From JAGXTF01 sp044224315 (GTDB lineage Bacteria > Bacteroidota > Bacteroidia > NS11-12g > UBA955): DNA of 64,000 nucleotides. The number at the start of each line of letters is the position of its first letter. Within the stretch, counting starts at the first letter, position 1. A program made the translations under genes and the position numbers. Location of the stretch: assembly GCA_044224315.1 (NCBI GenBank), contig JBGAKR010000005.1, positions 1 to 64,000 on the forward strand, written 5' to 3'. The notes under the pieces were generated by a model, which saw only the letters and a list, made by a program, of their open reading frames with translations, did not search any database and had not been told where the DNA came from. Below are positions 57,398 through 64,000 of the stretch, piece by piece.

Positions 57398-59533
57398 TTA
57401 TTTACTAGCTACTCCGTTTACTTTTTTCAAAACTTCTTCTGCGATGGCTTTTGGAGTTTCAGCGTAGTGGCTGAATTCCATGCTTGAACTTGCACGACCC
57501 GAAGTAATGGTACGCAAGGTGGTTACATAACCAAACATCTCACTCAGTGGCACTTTGGCTTTTACAACCTGGCTACCGGCGCGTTCGTCGATACCTTCCA
57601 TTTGTCCACGACGGCGGTTCAGGTCACCCATTACGTCACCGGTGTTTTCTGCTGGAGTTACAACTTCCAACTTCATGATAGGCTCGAGTAATACTGGTCC
57701 GCACATACGGGCAGCTTCGCGGAAACCGCTTTTTGCAGCAACCTCAAATGACAGTGAATCTGAGTCAACGTTGTGGTAAGAACCGTCAAACAGACGCACT
57801 TTCATGCTGCTGATTGGGTAACCGGCCAATACACCGTTTTCCAGACAGGCTTTGAAACCTTTTTCAACTGCAGGGATAAACTCACGGGGAATGTTACCAC
57901 CCACAACTTCATTTACAAACTGCAAACCTTCTTTGCCAAAATCGGCATCCACAGGTCCAAGTTCAAACTGAATATCGGCGAATTTACCACGACCACCTGT
58001 TTGTTTTTTGTAAACCTCGCGGTGGGTGTAGCTTTTGGTGATAGCTTCTTTATAAGCAACCTGGGGAGCACCCTGGTTACATTCTACTTTGAATTCACGT
58101 TTCAGACGATCCACGATAACCTCAAGGTGCAACTCGCCCATACCAGAGATAATGGTTTGGCCAGTGTCCTGATCGGTTTGAACGCGGAAGGTAGGATCTT
58201 CCTCTGCCAATTTAGACAGTGCGATACCCAATTTATCAGAATCGGCCTGAGTTTTAGGCTCAACTGCCAATCCGATAACGGGATCGGGGAAGTTCATTGC
58301 TTCAAGCACGATTGGATTTTTCTCATCGCACAGGGTATCACCAGTTTTGATGTCCTTAAATCCAACGGCAGCTCCGATATCGCCAGCACCCAGGGTTTCG
58401 ATTGGGTTTTGTTTGTTGGCGTGCATTTGGAAAATGCGGGAGATACGTTCTTTGTTTCCGCTGCGGGTGTTCAGTACGTAAGAACCTGCATCGAGTTTAC
58501 CAGAGTAGGCACGCATAAAGGCCAGGCGACCTACATAAGGATCGGTAGCAATTTTGAACGCAAGGGCGGCAAAAGGCTCGTTATAATCGGGTTTGCGGGT
58601 AACTTCCTCTTCAGTGTCGGGGTTGGTACCTTTAATGCTTTCACGATCAAGCGGGCTAGGCATCAATTCCATTACCAAATCGAGCATGGTCTGAACGCCT
58701 TTATTTTTGAAAGATGATCCGCAAACCATAGGAACAATTTTCATGTCCAGGGTAGCTTTGCGCAATGCATCCAGAATTTCTCTTTCAGTGATAGAAGCGG
58801 GATCTTCGAAGAATTTCTCCATCAAAGTATCGTCGTATTCCGATACCGCTTCCAGTAATTTTTCTCTCCACTCAGCGGCATCGGCAACCATATCGGCTGG
58901 GATGTCGATGGTTTGGTAGGTCATACCTTTATCGGCTTCGTTCCATACCATACCGCGGTTGTTGATCAAATCTACAACACCTTTGAAGTTATCTTCGGCG
59001 CCGATGGGCAGTTGCAGGGGAATAGCGTTGCTACCTAACATGTCGCGAACTTGTTTCACAACCATAAGGAAGTCGGCACCTGCGCGGTCCATTTTATTTA
59101 CGAAACCGATACGGGCAACATTGTAGTTATTAGCCAGGCGCCAGTTGGTTTCGGACTGGGGTTCAACACCGTCAACGGCGCTAAACAGGAACACAAGACC
59201 ATCCAATACACGCAGGGAGCGGTTTACCTCAACGGTAAAATCCACGTGACCAGGGGTATCGATGATATTGATGTGATATTGTTTGGTTTCGGGAATGGCT
59301 TTACCGTCTTTCATTGGGTAGTTCCAACTAACGGTAGTAGCCGCAGAAGTAATGGTAATGCCGCGTTCCTGCTCCTGAACCATCCAGTCCATAGTAGCAG
59401 CTCCGTCGTGTACCTCACCGATTTTGTGGTTTACCCCTGCATAATAGAGGATACGTTCGGTAGTGGTGGTTTTACCAGCATCGATGTGGGCAGCAATCCC
59501 AATATTTCTAGTATATTTTAAGTCGCGTGACAT
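57398..59533 (-). CDS. fusA: Elongation factor G
   Basis: This is a 711-residue translational GTPase that drives translocation. G1 AHIDAGKTTTTERIL (about 14-28), G2 ERGITITSAATT, G3 DTPGHVDF, G4 NKMDRAG and G5 GSSFKNKGVQ are all intact, followed by domains II-V (GRGKFADIQFELGP, then the C-terminal PLSEMFGYVTTLRTITSGRASSSMEFSHYAETP). It lies in the str part between rpsG and rpsJ. Normal length. Confidence 0.98.
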   Translation of the reverse strand: MSRDLKYTRNIGIAAHIDAGKTTTTERILYYAGVNHKIGEVHDGAATMDWMVQEQERGITITSAATTVSWNYPMKDGKAIPETKQYHINIIDTPGHVDFTVEVNRSLRVLDGLVFLFSAVDGVEPQSETNWRLANNYNVARIGFVNKMDRAGADFLMVVKQVRDMLGSNAIPLQLPIGAEDNFKGVVDLINNRGMVWNEADKGMTYQTIDIPADMVADAAEWREKLLEAVSEYDDTLMEKFFEDPASITEREILDALRKATLDMKIVPMVCGSSFKNKGVQTMLDLVMELMPSPLDRESIKGTNPDTEEEVTRKPDYNEPFAALAFKIATDPYVGRLAFMRAYSGKLDAGSYVLNTRSGNKERISRIFQMHANKQNPIETLGAGDIGAAVGFKDIKTGDTLCDEKNPIVLEAMNFPDPVIGLAVEPKTQADSDKLGIALSKLAEEDPTFRVQTDQDTGQTIISGMGELHLEVIVDRLKREFKVECNQGAPQVAYKEAITKSYTHREVYKKQTGGRGKFADIQFELGPVDADFGKEGLQFVNEVVGGNIPREFIPAVEKGFKACLENGVLAGYPISSMKVRLFDGSYHNVDSDSLSFEVAAKSGFREAARMCGPVLLEPIMKLEVVTPAENTGDVMGDLNRRRGQMEGIDERAGSQVVKAKVPLSEMFGYVTTLRTITSGRASSSMEFSHYAETPKAIAEEVLKKVNGVASK

Positions 59534-59552
59534 TTAATTTCTTTCTGTAGTA

Positions 59553-60023
59553 TTAAACCCTGAAGTGAGAGAAGGCTTTGTTTGCTTCAGCCATTTTGTG
59601 CACATCCTCTTTCTTTTTCACAGAAGAGCCTTCACCGCGGGCGGCTTGAAGAATTTCGCCGGCCAGTTTTTCTGCCATTGATTTCTCGTTGCGTTTGCGG
59701 GCATAGCCTACCATCCATTTGATACCCACAGCCAAGCGGCGTGCGGCAGGAACTTCGGTAGGGATTTGGAAAGTAGAACCACCCACACGGCGAGCCTTAA
59801 CCTCTACGGTAGGCATAACGTTGTTGAGGGCTTTTTTCCAGGTTTCGAGGCCAGGTTCTTCAGTAGCTTTCTTTTCTACCAATTCCAGGGCATCGTAAAA
59901 TATTTTAAACGCAAGAGACTTCTTACCATCATACATCATTCCGTTTACGAAGCGGGTAACGAGGGTTTCGTTAAACTTCGGATCGGGAAGCAGAAGGCGT
60001 TTCTTTGGACGTGACTTTCTCAT
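59553..60023 (-). CDS. rpsG: Ribosomal protein uS7
   Basis: This is a 156-residue 30S head-assembly protein: MRKSRPKKRLLLPDPKFNETLVTRFVNGMMYDGKKSLAFKI at the start, VEVKARRVGGSTFQIPTEVPAARRLAVGIKWMVGYARKRNEKSM in the middle. It lies between rpsL and fusA with gaps of 22 and 19 bases. No Shine-Dalgarno-like sequence precedes its ATG. Confidence 0.98.
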   Translation of the reverse strand: MRKSRPKKRLLLPDPKFNETLVTRFVNGMMYDGKKSLAFKIFYDALELVEKKATEEPGLETWKKALNNVMPTVEVKARRVGGSTFQIPTEVPAARRLAVGIKWMVGYARKRNEKSMAEKLAGEILQAARGEGSSVKKKEDVHKMAEANKAFSHFRV

Positions 60024-60045
60024 TGTTCAGTTCTTAAATGCTTTA

Positions 60046-60423
60046 TTACTTCTTCTTGGGTTTCTTAGTACCATATTTAGAGCGGCGCTGATTGCGACCT
60101 TCCACACCGGCAGTATCTAAAGCACCGCGAACAATGTGGTAACGTACACCAGGAAGATCTTTTACCCTGCCGCCACGTACCAGTACGATACTGTGTTCCT
60201 GCAAGTTATGACCTTCACCAGGTATGTATGCGTTCACCTCTTTACCGTTGGTTAAGCGCACACGGGCTACTTTACGAAGCGCCGAGTTTGGCTTCTTTGG
60301 TGTTGTTGTATAAACACGTGTACAAACGCCACGGCGTTGAGGACAAGAGTCCAGAGCCGGTGATTTGCTTTTGAATACCGTTTCCTGTCTACCTTTACGT
60401 ATTAACTGTTGAATGGTTGGCAT
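60046..60423 (-). CDS. rpsL: Ribosomal protein uS12
   Basis: This is a 125-residue decoding protein from ATG 60423 (MPTIQQLIRKGRQ). An upstream in-frame ATG at 60474 would add 17 residues but lies upstream of the promoter -7 element. The streptomycin-region motif TTPKKPNSALRKVARVRLTNGKEV and GRVKDLPGVRYHIVRG have the wild-type Lys residues. It is the first gene of the superoperon that runs to rplQ, about 17 kb. Confidence 0.98.
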   Translation of the reverse strand: MPTIQQLIRKGRQETVFKSKSPALDSCPQRRGVCTRVYTTTPKKPNSALRKVARVRLTNGKEVNAYIPGEGHNLQEHSIVLVRGGRVKDLPGVRYHIVRGALDTAGVEGRNQRRSKYGTKKPKKK

Positions 60424-60443
60424 ATTTTTCCCAAAAAGGACGG

Positions 60444-60474
60444 CAAAATTACACCTATTTTTCCGCAAAGTCAA
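60444..60474 (-). promoter_or_regulatory. Promoter of the ribosomal superoperon
   Basis: On the minus strand TTG (plus 60472-60474), a 20-base spacer, then TAATTTTG (plus 60444-60451). It is a full match to the Bacteroidota -33/-7 consensus and lies 20 bases before the rpsL ATG. It is the only clear promoter I see for the 28 genes from rpsL to rplQ. Confidence 0.8.
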
Positions 60475-60524
60475 GGCTGGTTTGAAAATTTTCTTGAGGA
60501 TTTCTTTACAATCCCGAAATGTTG

Positions 60525-60538
60525 GTGCAAATTTGCAC
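60525..60538. promoter_or_regulatory. Perfect palindrome GTGCAAATTTGCAC between rpsL and the sulfatase-fold gene
   Basis: This 14-bp perfect palindrome lies between two divergent genes, 51 bases upstream of the rpsL -33 element and 12 bases before the likely TTG start at 60550. Its AAATTTG part resembles a -7 element for the plus-strand gene. It may be an operator, a promoter part or both. Confidence 0.4.
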
Positions 60539-60549
60539 AGATATTACAA

Positions 60550-62430
60550 TTGACGCGGGTTTTCGTAAACAACATTCTTTTGGTTTTTCGGTTAAATATT
60601 ATCCGACAGGCACTTTTTGCCCTGTTTATCCTCACATTTTGTCGGCTTATCTGGTTTTTTTCCAATCTTTTTTGGTTGCCGTCGGCAGAATTTTTTGATT
60701 TTTTTAAGGCTTTTTTCACGGGTATCTTTTTCGACCTTCCCATACTTGCCTATTTTTATTTACCTTTATGGATCTGGCACCTTCTTTTCCCGAATTTATG
60801 CCTGCAATTTCCCTCAGTTTCTAAAATTCTGTTTACTCTCTCATCCGCAGTGTGCCTGGTTCTTAACGGAATTGATACGGGCTTCTCTCGGATTACAGCC
60901 AAACGCACCGGCTTCGAACTATTTGCCATGCTTGGCGATGAAAACAACAAAATTGCACCTTATATAAAGGACTATATTTTGGGTATTTTGGGGATTTTGG
61001 TGTTACTTTATCTCATTTATCGTTTCACCCCAACGCAGGGCAACGCCTTATATATATATCGGAAAAATAAAAAGTGGTTACCCTTGGTTACCTTACCCCT
61101 GTTTGCAGCTGTTTTTCTGCTTTGTGCCCGGGGTGGCTTAAGGCTAAAACCCTTGCGCAGTATAGATGCCGGCGAGTTTACGGTGGCAGGGATGGGACCT
61201 CTTGTAAGCAGCACCCCCTTGCAACTGATTAGTACCCTGGGACAAAAAACCCTGCCTGAATTTGACTTTATGCCAGAGGTTGAAGCTGAAAAATGGCTGG
61301 GAATCCCAAATACTCCTCCTACCCTTCCTGCCGACAAAAAAAATGTAGTACTGATAATTGTAGAAAGTTTGGGGCGTGATTATACCGGGTTTTTAAACGG
61401 GCAACCCTTTACCCCCTTTTTGGACAGCCTTAGCAAAAAGAGTATCAATTTCAGGTTTTGCTTTGCAAACGGAACCCGTAGTATAGAAATGGTGCCCGCT
61501 ATTTTTTGCGGACTGCCGGGTTTAATGGAAGACCATTATATCAATTCGGTTTATTCTACAAACAAGGCCCGCAATTTGTTTCCTTGTTTTAAAGACCTGG
61601 GGTACAGCACCTCATTTTATCACGGTGGCGCCAATGGTACCATGGGTTTTCAGGCTTTTTTGAAACATACCGGACTAGATATATATAAAGGCATAAACGA
61701 ATACCCAAACCGCACCCGCGATGATGACGGACATTGGGGAATCTACGACGAGCCTTATCTGCAGTATGTGGCCAATGAGCTGGATGCCATGTCAAAACCC
61801 TTTTTTACTTCGGTATTTACCCTTTCCTCTCACCACCCTTACACTGTTCCGGATCAATACAAAAATCAATTGCCCGCAGGTAAGTTGCCTATTCATAAAA
61901 GCATGGCCTATACCGACCTTAGTTTGAAGCTATTTTTTGAACGGGCAGAAAAATCGGATTGGTTTAAGAATACGGTATTTGTAATAACCGGCGACCATAC
62001 CAGCTATGGCCTGCACGACTATTTCTACAGTCAAAGTGGCCACTATGAAATTCCCTTGCTCATTTTTACTCCTGGAATAAAACCCCAAGTTATTGATAAA
62101 AGCATTTCACAATGCGATATAGGCCCTACTGTGATTGACTTTTTGCATTTACCTACCAAATGGTTTGGTTTGGGCAGAAGTGCCTTCGACACTGCATATG
62201 CAGGCTATTCTGTGCATTATGATGCCGGAGTTTGGTATTTGGTGCAGTATCCTTATGTTATTGGAATCGATGAAAAGGGAAAAGTACGCGATTATTCCAT
62301 CCGATTAAGGAATGAAAGGCAGGCAAAACAGCTTCCAAGAACTGGAAAACAGTACACATTTATGGATAAAACCCTGAAAGCATACCTTCAGGTATATTCC
62401 AGCCGCATACGCAGTAATCATTGGTATTGA
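60550..62430 (+). CDS. LtaS-like sulfatase-fold phosphotransferase (membrane)
   Basis: This is a protein of about 626 residues if read from TTG 60550; the open frame reaches back to ATG 60409, but that lies inside the rpsL start region. About five transmembrane helices fill residues 1-230. The periplasmic catalytic domain follows. VVLIIVESLGRDY (metal-binding Glu about 272), ANGTRSIEMVP (nucleophile Thr about 309), FFTSVFTLSSHHPYTVP and VITGDHTSYGLHD (metal-binding Asp/His about 482) match the lipoteichoic acid synthase type of the alkaline-phosphatase superfamily. In Gram-negatives such enzymes transfer phosphoglycerol or phosphoethanolamine to glycans or lipids. The donor and acceptor here are unknown. 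No Met follows for a long way, so the start is uncertain. Confidence 0.85.
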   Translation: MTRVFVNNILLVFRLNIIRQALFALFILTFCRLIWFFSNLFWLPSAEFFDFFKAFFTGIFFDLPILAYFYLPLWIWHLLFPNLCLQFPSVSKILFTLSSAVCLVLNGIDTGFSRITAKRTGFELFAMLGDENNKIAPYIKDYILGILGILVLLYLIYRFTPTQGNALYIYRKNKKWLPLVTLPLFAAVFLLCARGGLRLKPLRSIDAGEFTVAGMGPLVSSTPLQLISTLGQKTLPEFDFMPEVEAEKWLGIPNTPPTLPADKKNVVLIIVESLGRDYTGFLNGQPFTPFLDSLSKKSINFRFCFANGTRSIEMVPAIFCGLPGLMEDHYINSVYSTNKARNLFPCFKDLGYSTSFYHGGANGTMGFQAFLKHTGLDIYKGINEYPNRTRDDDGHWGIYDEPYLQYVANELDAMSKPFFTSVFTLSSHHPYTVPDQYKNQLPAGKLPIHKSMAYTDLSLKLFFERAEKSDWFKNTVFVITGDHTSYGLHDYFYSQSGHYEIPLLIFTPGIKPQVIDKSISQCDIGPTVIDFLHLPTKWFGLGRSAFDTAYAGYSVHYDAGVWYLVQYPYVIGIDEKGKVRDYSIRLRNERQAKQLPRTGKQYTFMDKTLKAYLQVYSSRIRSNHWY

Positions 62431-62593
62431 CAGCAGGATTGAAACCAGTTGGTATGTAAATTATTCTGTTATTTTTGACTAAAAAGAGGTCAAATTCAGA
62501 AAACATTTCTTTTTAAATATTTGTTCATACAAACAACCTTCCAAAGGATAGTGACGTCTTAAATAGGTACGACTTTTGATATAAGAAAAACAG

Positions 62594-63757
62594 ATGCGAT
62601 ATTTCATAGCAGTATTACTTTCATTGACGGCCTGGACGCTTTCCGCCCAAAAAATTAAGGATAAAAAAGCATTACAATCCACTAAGGTGGCTCCCTTACG
62701 TGGCCCGGAGGTACGATTTAAAAATAAAATCCACGACTTTGGCAGGATTAACATTGACATACAATATGCGCGTACATCTTTTGTATTCTACAATATTGGT
62801 GACAAGCCATTGCGCATTACAAATTGTGTTGCCAGTTGCGGATGTACCACCCCTGACTGGAGTCGTGATTCAGTAATGCCCGGCGATTCGGGATTTGTAG
62901 ATGTACGGTATGAAACCATCAATCATCCCGGAACATTCCGCAAAACCATCACGGTTTATACAAACTCAGACAGCACCCCTTTTGTGCATTTGGACATTTT
63001 GGGTGATGTATACCGCGAAACTGTGCAAGCTACGAACCAGGCTCCCGATTATGGCAGGGTATATTTTTCAATTCCCACCATTGAATTTAAACCTTTATAC
63101 GACAACGGACCCGACACCATGCAGGTGAGATTAATTAACGGAAGCCTGTTTTCAACTGAATTTCAGCCTATCCCCAATATTCCGCCGTATTGCAAAATAA
63201 TCGGATATCCGCGCAGTTTGGAGCCTAATGAGAATGCGCTAATTTCAGTAATTCTGGATGGGAAAATGATGAAAAGTTACGGTTTTGGGGCATTTGAACT
63301 TCCGGTTAACAGCAGCAGTCCGGTTAATCCCAACATCGGATTGTATGTGGCCTATACCCGTATGCAATATTTTCCAAAAATGAATGCAAAGCAATTGGCC
63401 AAAGCGCCCAAACTTAAATTAAATATTGAGGGTGAAAAGATTAATTTTGGAGGACATAGCTCGGGTGATGTATTGGATACTACTCTGCTCTTCACCAATA
63501 CAGGTAAAACCGAACTGATTATTCACGAAATTTACCCGGAGTGCAGCTGTATACGTGTAAACTTTCCTAAGAGCAAGCTAATGCCCGGCGAATCCATGAA
63601 GGTGCATTTTAGCTTTGATACAGTAATGAAAGACGGTGCAACTACCCAAAGCGTTTGGATTGTGTGCAACGATCCAACCAAGCCCGAACGATTCCTTTAC
63701 TTGTCGACCAATTTGCCCAAGCATGTGCAGAAATGTTTGACCTGTCCGGACAGATAG
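62594..63757 (+). CDS. Secreted protein with two DUF1573 (ASH-like) domains
   Basis: This is a 387-residue exported protein with a signal peptide ending AWTLSAQ. Two DUF1573 domains are seen. The first (about 38-140) starts VRFKNKIHDFGRINIDIQYARTSFVFYNIGDKPLRI and has CVASCGCTTPDW; the second (about 275-380) starts LNIEGEKINFGGHSSGDVLDTTLLFTNTGKTELII and has ECSCIRVNFPKS. Each keeps the paired Cys typical of the family. A domain between them (about 145-270) has the same sandwich style without Cys. Such proteins are common in Bacteroidota; function unknown. Start ATG 62594 lies about 16 bases after a TACGACTTTTG promoter-like word. Confidence 0.85.
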   Translation: MRYFIAVLLSLTAWTLSAQKIKDKKALQSTKVAPLRGPEVRFKNKIHDFGRINIDIQYARTSFVFYNIGDKPLRITNCVASCGCTTPDWSRDSVMPGDSGFVDVRYETINHPGTFRKTITVYTNSDSTPFVHLDILGDVYRETVQATNQAPDYGRVYFSIPTIEFKPLYDNGPDTMQVRLINGSLFSTEFQPIPNIPPYCKIIGYPRSLEPNENALISVILDGKMMKSYGFGAFELPVNSSSPVNPNIGLYVAYTRMQYFPKMNAKQLAKAPKLKLNIEGEKINFGGHSSGDVLDTTLLFTNTGKTELIIHEIYPECSCIRVNFPKSKLMPGESMKVHFSFDTVMKDGATTQSVWIVCNDPTKPERFLYLSTNLPKHVQKCLTCPDR

Positions 63758-63813
63758 GATTTAATTCTCGTTAAAAATGACAGAGCCTTGGTGAAAAGGG
63801 CGTTTGAAACAGT

Positions 63814-63821
63814 TAAATTTG
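63814..63821 (+). promoter_or_regulatory. -7 element (TAAATTTG) of the last gene
   Basis: TAAATTTG matches TAnnTTTG and lies 25 bases before ATG 63847. A TTG is found 23 bases upstream, slightly further than usual. Confidence 0.5.
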
Positions 63822-63846
63822 CAACTCAAAACCTAACAAATAAAAA

Positions 63847-64000
63847 ATGAAAAAAGTTTTACTTTCAATTGCACTGATTGCCGGATTGACGTCTTCAGCA
63901 TTTGGTGTTACTATCGACTGGTCGTTGGATCAGATTTTAAAACCCACTCAGGTTAACAGCACTACCGGAAGCGGTTCAACTGTTAATTATGAACTAGTAT
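63847..64000 (+). CDS. Exported protein, cut by the window end
   Basis: The first 51 codons are present, starting MKKVLLSIALIAGLTSSAFG, a standard signal peptide with a likely cleavage after AFG, then VTIDWSLDQILKPTQVNS. The frame stays open to the last base. Nothing more can be said about its function; the stop lies outside the window. Confidence 0.75.
   Translation, partial: MKKVLLSIALIAGLTSSAFGVTIDWSLDQILKPTQVNSTTGSGSTVNYELV

Noticed and set aside
57773..58717. 314-codon plus-strand open frame inside fusA
   Set aside because: Antisense to a perfectly conserved EF-G region; a frame shadow.
62474..62494. TTTGAC...GTCAAA hairpin after the LtaS-like gene
   Set aside because: The stem is only six bases and no T run follows; too weak for a terminator call.
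1..64000. tRNA, rRNA, riboswitch or insertion sequence
   Set aside because: No cloverleaf, rRNA, known riboswitch core or transposase was recognised anywhere in the window by reading; a covariance-model scan could not be run.

Overview
The window is bacterial chromosome, almost certainly from Bacteroidota; the order cannot be fixed from the sequence alone. The signs are type IX secretion C-terminal sorting domains on three large secreted proteins (ending 10080, 19369 and 22376), promoters of the TTG-N20-TAnnTTTG kind instead of the sigma-70 consensus, no Shine-Dalgarno sequences before the genes, a TonB receptor with a carboxypeptidase-regulatory domain, an S46 dipeptidyl-peptidase, a long SecA (1111 aa), DUF4382 lipoproteins, and a str-S10-spc-alpha ribosomal run without tuf.

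Layout. 1-863: non-coding, low-complexity repeats. 864-4833: an array of three integron-type gene cassettes. Each ends in an attC-like site whose outer arm is complementary to the first bases of its own cassette. Cargo is a DUF7003-like protein, a two-gene Septu-type anti-phage system (ATPase plus HNH nuclease), and a DUF4262 protein. No integrase lies in the window. 4890-9504: co-directional small genes (methyltransferase, lipoproteins, ClbS/DfsB-like protein, alpha/beta hydrolase, DUF1801 protein). 9539-12910: a three-gene operon of exported proteins on the minus strand. 13195-14456: an ACP-like protein that looks circularly permuted, overlapping a GT51-like transglycosylase whose usual catalytic Glu is Gln. 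14466-14730: G-rich and C-rich repeats. 14804-22376: ECF sigma factor, its putative membrane-spanning regulator with a barrel-like domain, and two large T9SS-secreted proteins, one made of ten PKD or Cys-rich modules.

22504-31962: tandem universal stress protein, TRIC-type channel, TonB receptor and MarR regulator sharing overlapping face-to-face promoters, YkuK-like protein, LEA-like protein, SecA. 32067-38744: a minus-strand cluster with two barrel proteins, two DUF4382-type proteins, an NtrC-family response regulator and a hybrid histidine kinase. It is flanked by copies of one palindrome (TTTCTCA-N3-TGAGAAA), which suggests a local regulon. 38954-43340: S46 peptidase with the DPP11-type specificity Arg, an exported protein, and a rhodanese-rhodanese-DUF2892-thioredoxin operon.

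43408-60423: the continuous minus-strand ribosomal superoperon rpsL-rpsG-fusA-rpsJ-(S10)-(spc)-secY-infA-rpmJ-(alpha)-rpoA-rplQ. 60550-64000: an LtaS-like sulfatase-fold enzyme, a secreted double-DUF1573 protein, and the start of another exported protein cut by the window end.

The most notable signals are the cassette array carrying Septu, the palindrome-linked DUF4382/two-component cluster, the permuted-ACP/GT51 pair, and the symmetric divergent MarR/TonB promoter.
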